From Kitasatospora kifunensis (GTDB taxonomy: Bacteria; Actinomycetota; Actinomycetes; Streptomycetales; Streptomycetaceae), in assembly GCF_014203855.1 (NCBI RefSeq), contig NZ_JACHJV010000001.1, positions 2,046,001-2,110,000 on the forward strand: a stretch of 64,000 nucleotides of DNA. Reading direction: 5' to 3'. Position 1 is the first letter of the stretch; each line of letters begins with the position of its first letter. Below, piece after piece: positions 8,317 to 17,077 of the stretch. Made by a program: the position numbers and the translations under genes. Below the pieces are notes generated by a model. The model saw nothing but the letters and a program-made list of their open reading frames with translations. It made no database searches and was not told where the DNA came from.

Positions 8317-9204
8317 TCAGTGCCCGTTGGCGGCGGCGCGGACCTGGTCGCGTAGCCAGCGGTGGCCGTGGTCGGCGGTGTTGCGGGGGTGCCAGGCCAT
8401 GCCGATGGTCAGCGGCGGGACGTCGAGGGGGATGGGGAAGGCGCGCAGGCCCAGGGCGGTGAGGGTGTCGGGGACCCATTCGGCGATGGTGAGGCAGACC
8501 AGGTCGGTCGTGCCGGCCAGCAGCAGCGCGCTGGTGTAGCCGGCCACCACGACGGCCACGCGCCGCCGTAGACCCTGCTCGGCGAGGGCGGTGTCGATCG
8601 GGCCGTGGCGTCTGCCGCGGCGGGAGACGCCGATGTGGTCGGCCTCGGCGAAGCGCCGCGCGTCGATGGGACGATCGAAGAGGGGGTGGCCGGTCCTGGC
8701 GACGGCGACCAGGCGGACCTCGGCCAGTGGCTCGGTGAGCGTTTCCGGGTCGAGGTGGCCGAGCACGCCGAGTTCGAGGTCGACCTGACCCTGCCGCAGC
8801 GCGGGGCCGTCCTCCACCGACTCGGGCAGGAAGACCACGTCCAGGTTCGGGGCCTGTGCGTGCACCCGGTCGATCAGGGCGGCGCCCAGACCCACCAGGA
8901 CCAGGTCACTGGCCTGCAGGGTGAACGTGCGCCGCAGTTGGGCGAGGTCGAGAGCAGAGGCGGGGGCGAGCAGGGCCTGCGACTGCTCGATGACGGCCCG
9001 TACCTGCTCGCGCAGTTCGCGGGCCCGGGGCGTGGGGACCATCTCCTGGCCCGCACGCACGAGCAGCGGGTCGCCCAGGACGCGGCGCAGCTTGGCGAGC
9101 GTGCGGCTCGCGGCGGCCGGGGAGGTGCCGAGCCGTTCGGCGGCCCGGGTCACGCTGTTCTCCTGGAGCAGCGCGTCCAGGGCGGCCAGCAGGTTCATGT
9201 CCAC
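8317..9204 (-). CDS. LysR-family transcriptional regulator
   Basis: A 295-residue DNA-binding regulator. The N-terminal winged helix-turn-helix reads LDALLQENSVTRAAERLGTSPAAASRTLAKLR, followed by the family's GDPLLVRAGQEMVPTPRA. Residues from about 90 form the LysR substrate-binding effector domain. The start is GTG 9204, with an in-frame ATG two codons later as alternative. It is divergent from the YncE-like gene at 9351, sharing a 146-base intergenic region. This is the classic layout for a LysR protein controlling its neighbour and itself, so that gene is its likeliest target. The inducer is unknown. Confidence 0.88.
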   Translation of the reverse strand: MDMNLLAALDALLQENSVTRAAERLGTSPAAASRTLAKLRRVLGDPLLVRAGQEMVPTPRARELREQVRAVIEQSQALLAPASALDLAQLRRTFTLQASDLVLVGLGAALIDRVHAQAPNLDVVFLPESVEDGPALRQGQVDLELGVLGHLDPETLTEPLAEVRLVAVARTGHPLFDRPIDARRFAEADHIGVSRRGRRHGPIDTALAEQGLRRRVAVVVAGYTSALLLAGTTDLVCLTIAEWVPDTLTALGLRAFPIPLDVPPLTIGMAWHPRNTADHGHRWLRDQVRAAANGH

Positions 9205-9350
9205 GGCGCGCTCTCCCGGCTCAGGCGTTGCCCACAGCGAAACTATTCCATGCCGATCTTTGCATTGCTGCCGGGTAGCCGTGGCATCGAGACTTTAACT
9301 ACCCGCAGCGAGCGGGCCGTTCATCCCGTCAAGAGCCACCGGAGTCAGCC

Positions 9351-10421
9351 GTGCAACCATCCATCCACACCGCAGACCACGCCCACCAGGCAGCCACCGT
9401 CCGCGCCGGAAAGGCGGGCGACGTCCTGGCGGTCGTGAGCCAGAGCGGGCCCACCGTGTCGTTCTTCGACGCGGCGTCGGACCAGCTGCTGGACACCGTC
9501 GAGGTCCTCGCCGAGCCCCACGAGATCTGTTTCGACCCGACCCAGCGCCTGCTGTGGTGCGCCAGCACCTACAACTCGGGCTACTACAACGCCAACAGCG
9601 GCCGTCGCAGTGAGGTGACGGTGATCGACGCCGACAGCCGGCGGATCGTGGAGGTCGTCGACCTCGCCCCCGAGCACGCTCCGCACGGCCTGGCGCTCGA
9701 CCCGGTGCGGGGCAGGTTGTACGTCAGCGTCGAGGGCTCCGAGAGCCGTCCCGGCGGCGTGGTGGTCATCGACACCACCACCAGGCGCCCGATCGGACGC
9801 ATCGACACGGGCGCGCCTGGCCCGCACTGGTTCGTCATCAGCCCGGACGGCAGGGCGGGTTACGCCAGCAACAAGGAGGCGCCGTTCGTCTCCGTGGTCG
9901 ACCTGGAGCGAGGAGAGCTCACCGCCAAGGTCGAGGTGCCCGGCAGCGAGGGGCTCGCGATCTCGGCGGACGGCTCGCGGGTCTTCGTGGCGGCGCCCCA
10001 CGGGGCGTTCGGTGGGCGCACGAGTGACGACCCGCCCGCCGGCATCCGGGTCATCGACACCGGGACCGCCTCGATCACCGGCATCCTGTCCACGGAAAAC
10101 GCCGTGCTCCCCGTCCACGTCACCACGACGGGCAAGCTGCTCGTCGGCGAGCTGCGGGTGACCCCGGAGGGCCGCCAGGAGGCCGGCCGGCTGACGGTGT
10201 TCTCGGTCGACGGCCAGGAGCGGCTCGGGAGCATCGAGGTCGGGCAAGCCCCGCTGACCATCACCTCCTCGGCCGACGGCGCCCTCGGGTACGTCTCCTG
10301 CCTCGTGTCCTCCACCGTGGACGTCATCGAGCTGGACACCATGCGGCGCCTGGCCCGACTGGACATCGCCACGCGAGGTGAGACGGGCGCGCACGGGCTC
10401 GCGTACATCCCCAAGGCCTAG
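9351..10421 (+). CDS. YncE/lactonase-like seven-bladed beta-propeller protein
   Basis: A 356-residue protein made of repeated four-stranded blades. Blade signatures recur: FFDAASDQLLDTVEV, VIDADSRRIVEVVDL, VIDTTTRRPIGRIDTG, VVDLERGELTAKVEV, VIDTGTASITGIL, and a closing VIELDTMRRLARLDI. This YVTN/YncE pattern is shared with surface-layer repeat proteins and 6-phosphogluconolactonase-like proteins. No signal peptide is visible after the GTG start at 9351, so it is probably cytosolic. The family includes DNA-binding and lactone-hydrolysing members, and the specific role is unclear. Placed divergently from a LysR regulator, it is likely under that regulator's control. Confidence 0.75.
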   Translation: MQPSIHTADHAHQAATVRAGKAGDVLAVVSQSGPTVSFFDAASDQLLDTVEVLAEPHEICFDPTQRLLWCASTYNSGYYNANSGRRSEVTVIDADSRRIVEVVDLAPEHAPHGLALDPVRGRLYVSVEGSESRPGGVVVIDTTTRRPIGRIDTGAPGPHWFVISPDGRAGYASNKEAPFVSVVDLERGELTAKVEVPGSEGLAISADGSRVFVAAPHGAFGGRTSDDPPAGIRVIDTGTASITGILSTENAVLPVHVTTTGKLLVGELRVTPEGRQEAGRLTVFSVDGQERLGSIEVGQAPLTITSSADGALGYVSCLVSSTVDVIELDTMRRLARLDIATRGETGAHGLAYIPKA

Positions 10422-10514
10422 ACCGACCGGGACTTGGTTGGCGGCGTCGCGCCCGGGATGGTGGCCGCGGCCTCGGCGGTGGCCCGGCGGCGGCCCGGCC
10501 GGGTCACCTGCCGA

Positions 10515-11723
10515 TCAGCGGGCGCCCGTGCGCTTCATCCGTCTGGCACAGGTCGCGGAGCCCTGGGCGTGGGCCTGGACGAGGCCGTACTTGCCGCTGG
10601 TCCGCCATGGCTCCCCCGTGGCGTCCAGCCCGGCGACCACCCGTCCGTCGAGGCCGACGACGACGTCCGACTTCAACGTACGCAAGGCCGCCACCGGGGA
10701 CGGGAAGTGGCCAGCCCGCTCGGCGAACGGGTCCGTGGCGTCCCAGAGTTGGTCCCCGACGAGGCGCCGGTAGTTGAGGTCGCCCTTGATGATCGTCATC
10801 GTCGCCCCGGAGAGCTCGGCCCTGAGGTCGGCGGGCATGTCGTGGAACGGCATCGGCGCGCAGAAGAACTGGTGCGTGCGGACCGTGAGCGTGCCGCTGT
10901 TCATGGCCCGCCAGAGCCGACGGCCGGTCAGTTCCGCCTCCCGCCCTGGTCCGTTGCGAAGGCGCTCGATCGTGGCGAGGACGTCGGCGGTGGTCGCGTC
11001 CGACACGTAGTAGGGAGAGGGCTTGACGTACAGGACGACCTCGGCGGCCGACCCGCCCGTGAGGAGGTGGTCGACCAGCACGAGGTCTGGCAGCAGTTCC
11101 CGCCCGGCGTTGTCCGCGATGACGCAGACCCTCGGGGTGCTCGCGGTGGCGAGCGTGGACCACAGGAGCGGGCTGTCGTCCGCGATCAGGGCGGGAGGCG
11201 GGGCGTCCCCGGCCGCGGCGGTGATCTGGAAGCTGAGGTCCGCCCGGTTGCCCCAGAGCGCTGAGGAGAGCAGCACGTCGGCTCGCTTCTCGGCAGACAG
11301 GGAGGGCAGGTCACCGAGGGCCGCCAGCTCCGCGTCGACGGCCGGGCCGGCCAGTTCGGCGTTCTTGAACGGCGCGAACGGGTCGATGCCCTGCCAAGTC
11401 CCGGGCCGGAAGTAGCCGGTGGCTTCGAGCAGCCTGCGGTAGAAGTAGCTCTCGGCCCACAGGAACGGCGCCTCGCCCCACGGCCGCCCGAACAGACCTT
11501 CGCCCCACTCCGACCACTGCTGGTGATCGTGGGCGCTCTTGTCGAGCGGCTCCAGCACACCACCGGTGCTCTCGGAGAGCAGTTCCTCGACCGCCGCCCG
11601 CTCGGTCGGCCCGTACGGCAGAGCGTCGAGCACCTGCCGGATGAGCTTCGGGTGCCGCTCGTGGAAGACGCCCCAGGCGAAGGAGCCGGGGGTGCTGCTC
11701 AAGATCACGGGTGCGGTGGGCAT
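10515..11723 (-). CDS. ARMT1/DUF89-like damage-control phosphatase
   Basis: A 402-residue metal-dependent phosphatase-like protein. The family's active-site region appears as CVIADNAGRELLPDLVLVDHLL, with Asp-Asn-x-x-x-Glu and a following Asp. Further on are EVVLYVKPSPYYVSDAT and MTIIKGDLNYRRLVGDQLW. The N-terminal half contains a helical region with FFRPGTWQGIDPF-like sequence as in ARMT1 members. Damage-control phosphatases remove phosphate from harmful sugar or cofactor phosphates; the substrate here is unknown. ATG 11723 is chosen because an AGGAGAGGG box lies about nine bases upstream and the family begins here. The frame stays open far upstream (to about 12248) but that part lacks family resemblance and overlaps the Uma2 gene. 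It is convergent with the YncE-like gene. Confidence 0.75.
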   Translation of the reverse strand: MPTAPVILSSTPGSFAWGVFHERHPKLIRQVLDALPYGPTERAAVEELLSESTGGVLEPLDKSAHDHQQWSEWGEGLFGRPWGEAPFLWAESYFYRRLLEATGYFRPGTWQGIDPFAPFKNAELAGPAVDAELAALGDLPSLSAEKRADVLLSSALWGNRADLSFQITAAAGDAPPPALIADDSPLLWSTLATASTPRVCVIADNAGRELLPDLVLVDHLLTGGSAAEVVLYVKPSPYYVSDATTADVLATIERLRNGPGREAELTGRRLWRAMNSGTLTVRTHQFFCAPMPFHDMPADLRAELSGATMTIIKGDLNYRRLVGDQLWDATDPFAERAGHFPSPVAALRTLKSDVVVGLDGRVVAGLDATGEPWRTSGKYGLVQAHAQGSATCARRMKRTGAR

Positions 11724-11839
11724 GTTCAGGGCGTCCCTCTCCTCGTCGGCCGTCACCAGGACCCGCCGGCGGGACGGTACCAGCTGGCCGGCGGTGCGGC
11801 TGCCGCCGCCCACGGGGGTCAGCAGCCGCTCGGGGTGGT

Positions 11840-12403
11840 CTACCGGCGCAGCAGTGCGGCGGGGTCGAGGTCGAGCGGGAACGGCTCGGTGACGTCGGTG
11901 CGCTCGCCGACCTGGACCAGGCGGTCGGTGTAGGTGCCCAGCTCCAGGCGGCCGAGGTAGAGCCGCGGGGCCGGGTCGAGCTCCAGGCGCCAGTAGTGCG
12001 GGATGCCGGCCGCGGCGTACAGCGAGGGCTTGAGCCGCTTGTCGGTGACCCGGGTCGACGGGGAGGCGATCTCGATGGCCACCGCGACGTCGTGCGCGCC
12101 CAACGTGGCGCCGGCCTTGTCGGCCGCGATGGCGTCGGCGATGACCAGGTCCGGGATCAGCAGCCCGTCCGGCAGGACCACGTTGACCGCCTCCAGTGCC
12201 TCGAAGGGTGCGCCGGCCGCGTCGATGGCGGCGTCCAGCAGAGCCCACAAACGCGAGCTGACGCGCTGGTGCGGGATGCCAGGGTTCGGGCTCATGAGCA
12301 GCGCCCCTCCGACGAGCTCGATGCGGTTGCGGGGGTCTTCGGGCAGCGCCAGGACGTCCTCGACGGTCCAGGGCCCGCTGTGGTCAGCGGTGGCAACGCT
12401 CAC
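11840..12403 (-). CDS. Uma2-family (DUF820) restriction-endonuclease-fold protein
   Basis: A 187-residue member of the Uma2 family, a PD-(D/E)XK nuclease fold greatly expanded in actinomycetes and cyanobacteria. Visible features are the N-terminal WTVEDVLALPEDPRNRIELVGG, the acidic IPDLVIAD strand and VAVAIEIASPSTRVTDKRLK, which provides the D...ExxS-K catalytic arrangement, then YAAAGIPHYWRLEL. GTG 12403 has a good GGAGGTGGAAGG box; an earlier in-frame ATG does not. The biological role of the family is unknown, though transposon association and DNA-damage roles have been suggested. A second Uma2 gene occurs at 37.7 kb. Confidence 0.85.
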   Translation of the reverse strand: MSVATADHSGPWTVEDVLALPEDPRNRIELVGGALLMSPNPGIPHQRVSSRLWALLDAAIDAAGAPFEALEAVNVVLPDGLLIPDLVIADAIAADKAGATLGAHDVAVAIEIASPSTRVTDKRLKPSLYAAAGIPHYWRLELDPAPRLYLGRLELGTYTDRLVQVGERTDVTEPFPLDLDPAALLRR

Positions 12404-12503
12404 GGTCCTTCCACCTCCTCCGGGTGCCACCCCCATTGTCCCCGACGGGGTACGGGAAGCGGCACCGACTCACGAATGACGATCGGTATGCCGAGTAGCC
12501 GAA

Positions 12504-12538
12504 AGCCGGGGTGCCCGCTCCACGCGGGCACCCCGGCT
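12504..12538 (-). terminator. strong hairpin terminator downstream of pyk
   Basis: A perfect 15-base stem, 12504-12518 with 12524-12538 (AGCCGGGGTGCCCGC and its complement), closes a five-base loop, four bases past the pyk stop. It has no T-run, which is normal for streptomycete terminators. Confidence 0.8.
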
Positions 12539-12542
12539 CCCG

Positions 12543-13970
12543 TCAGTTGTCCAACTCCCCCACGTGGTGCACCCGCACCAGGTTCGTCGAACCCGCCAGC
12601 CCGGGCGGCGAGCCGGCCGTGATGATCACGATGTCCCCGCGCTGGCACCGCCCCAGGCTCAGCAGTGCGCTGTCCACCTGGGCGACCATCTCGTCCGTGG
12701 TCGGCACGAACGGCCCCAGGAAGGTCTCGACCCCCCAGGTCAGCGCCAACTGGCTGCGCACGGCGGGCTCGTAGGTGAACGCCAGGACCGGGATGGGGGA
12801 GCGGTAGCGGGTCAGCCGGCGGGCCGTGTCGCCGCTCTGGGTGAAGGCGATCAGGTACTTGGCGCCCAGGAAGTCGCCGATCTCGGCGGCGGCCCGGGCG
12901 ACCGCGCCGCCCTGGGTGCGGGGCTTGTTGCGCTCGGTCAGCGGGGGCAGGCCGGCGGCCAGCACCTCCTCCTCGACCGCCTCGACGATGCGGCCCATGG
13001 TCTTGACCGTCTCGATGGGGTACTTGCCCACCGAGGTCTCGCCGGAGAGCATCACCGCGTCCGCCTGGTCGAGGATGGCGTTGGCGACGTCGGAGGCCTC
13101 GGCCCGGGTGGGGCGGGAGGCGTGGATCATCGAGTCGAGCATCTGGGTGGCGACGATGACCGGCTTGGCGTTGCGCTTGGCCAGCTTGATCGCCCGCTTC
13201 TGGACCAGCGGCACCTGCTCCAGCGGCAGTTCGACGCCCAGGTCGCCGCGGGCGACCATGATGCCGTCGAAGGCGTCGACGATGCCTTCGAGGCCCGCCA
13301 CGGCCTGCGGCTTCTCGATCTTGGCGATGACGGGGAGGAACCGGCCCTCCTCGCGCATGATGCTGTGCACGTCCTCGATGTCCTTGCCGCTGCGGACGAA
13401 CGAGAGCGCGATCAGGTCGGCGCCGACTCGCAGGGCCCAGCGCAGGTCGGCGACGTCCTTGTCGCTGAGCGCGGGCACCGAGACGGCGACTCCGGGCAGG
13501 TTGAGGCCCTTGTGGTCGGAGACCAGGCCGCCTTCGATGACGATGCAGCGCACCCGCGGGCCGTCCACCCGGGTGACCTCGAGGCAGACCCGCCCGTCGT
13601 CGATCAGGATCCGCTCCCCGCGCGCGACGTCATTGGCGAGCCCGGGGTAGGTGGTGCCGCAGATCTCCTTGTCGCCCGGGACGTGGTCCACCGTGATGGT
13701 GAACTCGTCGCCGCGTTCGAGGAGTACGGGGCCTTCGGCGAAGGTACCGAGGCGGATCTTCGGGCCTTGAAGGTCGACCAGGATGCCGACGCTGCGGCCG
13801 GTCTCGTCGGCGGCCTTGCGGACGCGGCGGTAGCGTTCCTCGTGTTCGGCCTGGGAGCCGTGGCTCAGATTGAAGCGGGCGATGTCCATGCCGGCGTCGA
13901 CCAGGGATTTGATCTGGTCGTACGAGTCGGTGGCCGGCCCGAGAGTACAGACGATTTTTGCTCGGCGCAT
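12543..13970 (-). CDS. pyk: pyruvate kinase
   Basis: Catalyses phosphoenolpyruvate plus ADP to pyruvate plus ATP, the last step of glycolysis. ATG 13970 gives the standard N-terminus MRRAKIVCTLGPATDS and 475 residues, the length of bacterial type II-like enzymes. The TIM-barrel motifs are all present: ARFNLSHGSQAEHEERYRRVR, the active-site Lys in AKIEKPQAV, the metal-binding MVARGDLGVELPLEQVP and the signature MLDSMIHASRPTRAEASDVANAI. A B-domain lies at about 70-170 and an allosteric C-terminal domain from about 345. It is monocistronic, bounded by a strong terminator and a 280-base divergent region. Its place beside the liv operon and the ANTAR regulator matches the layout I recall around pyk2 of Streptomyces coelicolor. 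Confidence 0.96.
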   Translation of the reverse strand: MRRAKIVCTLGPATDSYDQIKSLVDAGMDIARFNLSHGSQAEHEERYRRVRKAADETGRSVGILVDLQGPKIRLGTFAEGPVLLERGDEFTITVDHVPGDKEICGTTYPGLANDVARGERILIDDGRVCLEVTRVDGPRVRCIVIEGGLVSDHKGLNLPGVAVSVPALSDKDVADLRWALRVGADLIALSFVRSGKDIEDVHSIMREEGRFLPVIAKIEKPQAVAGLEGIVDAFDGIMVARGDLGVELPLEQVPLVQKRAIKLAKRNAKPVIVATQMLDSMIHASRPTRAEASDVANAILDQADAVMLSGETSVGKYPIETVKTMGRIVEAVEEEVLAAGLPPLTERNKPRTQGGAVARAAAEIGDFLGAKYLIAFTQSGDTARRLTRYRSPIPVLAFTYEPAVRSQLALTWGVETFLGPFVPTTDEMVAQVDSALLSLGRCQRGDIVIITAGSPPGLAGSTNLVRVHHVGELDN

Positions 13971-14249
13971 GGTCCGAGCGTATGCATTACCCGCGCGTAA
14001 CAACGACGTCCCGACGGACGGTCACGTGTCCACCACTCGAAGCTTGGTTGAACTTTCTGACTCACCGTGACATTGCTTGATCGAAAACGGAGTTGATCAA
14101 CCAGGGCCACTGCGGATGCAGATCCGTGAAGGCTTGTTCACCCCCGGTTCACCGAGGCGACAGTCACCGCTCGGGACCCGGCGGGACGCTCTGGACCCGA
14201 GCGGGCGACTGCGGACCCGGGCGGGCAACGGGGAACGGGGAGTGAGGCT

Positions 14250-15371
14250 ATGAGGCAACGGCTACTGGGGCTCGTGCTGGCTCTGGGCCTGGTGGTCGGC
14301 GTCGTGGTCCTGGTGGTCCAACAGCACCACCGGTCGCCGGGACCGGCCCCGCAGCCGACGGCCACCGCCGGCTCGATCGCGCTCAGCGGTCTGATCGGCT
14401 CCGAGAAGAACGACTTCTTCACCGCCGACCAGGTCCAGCAGGCCTTCCGGGCCAAGGGGTTGACGGTCTCGGTGCGGACCTCGGGCTCCTGGCAGATGGC
14501 CGAGGAGGCCAAGGGCAAGCCGTACGACTTCGTCATCCCGGCCAGCTCGGTGGCCGCCAGGGCGATCACCACGCCGATCACCACCACTGCGGTGCGGCCC
14601 TTCTACTCCCCGCTGGTGGTGATCGCCCACCAGCAGACCGCCCAGTTCCTGCAGAGCAACGGCCTGGCCACAGTGGACGGCAACGGCATCTGGACCTTCC
14701 ACATGGCCCAGTACCTGGCCGACGTGCAGCGGCAACTGGGCTGGAGCGACCTGAAGGGCGGCAGCCTGCCGCCCGACCTGGCCGGGAAGATCTACATCGC
14801 CACCACCGACCCGAACAGCTCCTCCTCCGCCTCGCTCTACCTGGCGGTGATGTCCTACCTGGCCAACGGCAGCCAGGTGGTGTCGGACCAGACCGGAATC
14901 GACCGGACCGCACCGCTTCTGCACTATCTGATGGCCAATCAGGGCGCCCTGCTCGCCAGCAGCGACCAGCTGTTCCGGGACTTCGTCGCCGGCACCGGCA
15001 AGCCGCTGAGCTGGACCTACGAGTCCGAGGTGGCCGAACAGGCGATGAAGGGCAACATGCCCGGCGACACGGTGGTGCTCTACCCGGATATCGGCATCAC
15101 GAGTGACCACACCGTGGTGGAGTTGACGCCCAAGGCGGACGCGCTCGCCCAGGCCCTGCTCAACGACCCCACCCTGATCAACCTGGAGGCCCAGTACGGG
15201 TTCCGGCCGACCGCCGATCCGCAGAAGATGGTCGCGGCGCTGAAGACCAAGGGCCAGGACCACGGGTTCCTCCCCAACCTGACCTCGCTCGGCTCCCAAC
15301 CTCCACCACCGACCACGGACATCCTGCAGAAGATCGTGGCGGCGGCCTCCCCTGTAGGAAGCGGGAACTGA
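14250..15371 (+). CDS. membrane-anchored extracellular solute-binding-like protein
   Basis: A 373-residue protein with a single N-terminal hydrophobic anchor (residues 5-23) and no lipobox, followed by a Pro/Thr-rich linker. The rest has the look of a type II periplasmic-binding fold (SBP_bac_11-like): IALSGLIGSEKNDFF, the YDFVIPASSVAARAI segment, YSPLVVIAHQQTAQFL, and a late YPDIGITSDHTVVELTPKADALAQALL. Orthodox ABC partners are missing; the next gene encodes another binding-like domain fused to a VWA domain. The stop overlaps the next start as TGATG, so the three genes from 14250 to 17642 form one operon. The ligand is unknown. The protein may be an envelope sensor or assembly factor rather than a transporter part. 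Confidence 0.6.
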   Translation: MRQRLLGLVLALGLVVGVVVLVVQQHHRSPGPAPQPTATAGSIALSGLIGSEKNDFFTADQVQQAFRAKGLTVSVRTSGSWQMAEEAKGKPYDFVIPASSVAARAITTPITTTAVRPFYSPLVVIAHQQTAQFLQSNGLATVDGNGIWTFHMAQYLADVQRQLGWSDLKGGSLPPDLAGKIYIATTDPNSSSSASLYLAVMSYLANGSQVVSDQTGIDRTAPLLHYLMANQGALLASSDQLFRDFVAGTGKPLSWTYESEVAEQAMKGNMPGDTVVLYPDIGITSDHTVVELTPKADALAQALLNDPTLINLEAQYGFRPTADPQKMVAALKTKGQDHGFLPNLTSLGSQPPPPTTDILQKIVAAASPVGSGN

Positions 15372-17077
15372 TGGGCATGGGGCAATCCAGGATGACCCGC
15401 CGAGGCCTGGTCGGCGCACTCGCGCTGGGCCTGGCAGCAGCGGCGACCGGCTGCGACGGTGACGGCGGAAAGCCGAAACCGGGCCCGAGCCCGAGCACGA
15501 CACCGAGCACGACCACCAGCGCGACGAGTAGCCCCACCACGTCCCCGTCCAGTGGTGCCCCGTACACCCTGCGGATCCTGGCGGGCAGCGAACTGCAGGA
15601 CATGCAGCCGGTGTTGGAGGACGTGCGCAAGGCGACCGGTGTCACCGTCCAGCTCAGCTACACCGGCACCCTGGACGGCGCCCAGACGGTCTCCTCGGGC
15701 AAGGCGGACGGGACGTACGACGCGATCTGGTTCGCCTCCAACCGCTACCTGCGCCTGGATCAGAGCGCGGCCGGCAAGCTGCTCTCGGACACCTCGGTGA
15801 TGCTCTCCCCGGTGGCGCTCGGGGTCCGCTCCTCGGTGCTCGGCACGCTGGGCTGGGATCCGGCGAAGACCACCTGGTCGCAGGTGGGCGCGGCGGTGGC
15901 GGCCGGCAAACTGACCTTCGGCATGGCGGACCCCTCGCAGTCCAACTCGGGCCTGTCCGCGCTGATCGCGTTGGCCTCGGCCTTCTCGGGGGCCCAGGCG
16001 GCGCTGACCCAGGACGACGTGACCAAGGCGGCCCCGGCGCTGCGCGCCTTCTTCACCGGGCAGAAGCTGACCTCGGGATCCTCCGGCTGGCTGGCGCAGG
16101 CCTACCAGCGCACGGCGCAGGGCGGATCCGGCGAGATGCTGGGCGCGCTGGTGAACTACGAGTCGGTGCTGCTCTCGCTGAACCGCACGCTGCCCTCCGC
16201 CGGGCAACTGACGGTGATCCGCCCGACCGACGGCGTGGTGTCCGCCGACTACCCGCTGACCCTGCTGAGTTCGGCCTCCGCGGCGGCCGCGGACGCCTTC
16301 TCGCGGCTGACCGCCGAGCTGCTGCGCCCGGAGATCCAACGCGAGCTCTCGGACGTCACCGAGCGGCGCCCGGTGGTGGCGGGGGTGGCGCCGGGGCCGG
16401 GGCTGGGCAGCGACCGGCGGCCCGAACTGCCGTTCCCGGGCAGTCGGGCGGTGGCGGACGCGCTGCTGGCGGCCTACCAGAACCAGCTGCGCCGGCCCTC
16501 GCGGACGGTCTACGTGCTCGACACCTCGGGGTCGATGAAGGGGGCCCGGCTGGCCGCACTGCAGCAGGCGCTGGGTCAACTGACCGGCGCCGGCGGCAAC
16601 CTGGCGGCGAACGGGTTCCGCGAGCGCGAGGAGGTCACGCTGATCTCCTTCGCGGACGACGTGAAGTGGCAGCACACGCACCAGATCCCGGCCGACGCCC
16701 CGCAGACGGCGCTGGCGGCGATCAACACCGACGTGCAGAGCCTGAGCGCCGAGGGCGGCACCGCGATCTACAGCACCCTGGAGCAGGCCTACCAGCTCCT
16801 CGCCCAGCAGCAGGCGGCCACGCCGGACGACCGGTTCACCTCGATCGTGCTGATGACGGACGGCGAGAGCAACGAGGGCGCCTCGGCGGACGACTTCACG
16901 GCCTTCTACCGCAAGCTGCCGGCCGCGGGCCAGGCGGTGCCGGTCTTCCCGATCCTGTTCGGTGAGGGCGCCAAGCAGCAGTTGCAGGGGATCGCCGACC
17001 TCACCGGTGGCAAGCTGTTCGACGCGATGACGGGCTCGCTGGACGGCGTCTTCGAGGAGATCCGTGGCTACCAGTGA
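15371..17077 (+). CDS. lipoprotein with substrate-binding-like domain fused to a von Willebrand factor A domain
   Basis: A 568-residue exported protein. The N-terminus has a twin-arginine pair (MTRRG), a hydrophobic stretch and a lipobox ending at Cys28, then a Ser/Thr/Pro-rich tether. Residues of about 55-350 resemble an extracellular solute-binding fold (YTLRILAGSELQDMQPVLEDV, YDAIWFASNRYLRL, VNYESVLLSLNR). Residues of about 378-565 are a VWA domain with the metal site DTSGS (384-388) and the later MTDGESNEG. VWA domains bind partners through a coordinated divalent metal. Such fusions are found on actinobacterial cell surfaces; their role is not established. It overlaps the genes on both sides, so all three proteins probably work together at the envelope. 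Confidence 0.75.
   Translation: MGMGQSRMTRRGLVGALALGLAAAATGCDGDGGKPKPGPSPSTTPSTTTSATSSPTTSPSSGAPYTLRILAGSELQDMQPVLEDVRKATGVTVQLSYTGTLDGAQTVSSGKADGTYDAIWFASNRYLRLDQSAAGKLLSDTSVMLSPVALGVRSSVLGTLGWDPAKTTWSQVGAAVAAGKLTFGMADPSQSNSGLSALIALASAFSGAQAALTQDDVTKAAPALRAFFTGQKLTSGSSGWLAQAYQRTAQGGSGEMLGALVNYESVLLSLNRTLPSAGQLTVIRPTDGVVSADYPLTLLSSASAAAADAFSRLTAELLRPEIQRELSDVTERRPVVAGVAPGPGLGSDRRPELPFPGSRAVADALLAAYQNQLRRPSRTVYVLDTSGSMKGARLAALQQALGQLTGAGGNLAANGFREREEVTLISFADDVKWQHTHQIPADAPQTALAAINTDVQSLSAEGGTAIYSTLEQAYQLLAQQQAATPDDRFTSIVLMTDGESNEGASADDFTAFYRKLPAAGQAVPVFPILFGEGAKQQLQGIADLTGGKLFDAMTGSLDGVFEEIRGYQ

Noticed and set aside
11724..12248. Upstream extension of the ARMT1-like gene
   Set aside because: Lacks family similarity, overlaps the Uma2 gene on the same strand, and a good ribosome-binding site precedes ATG 11723.
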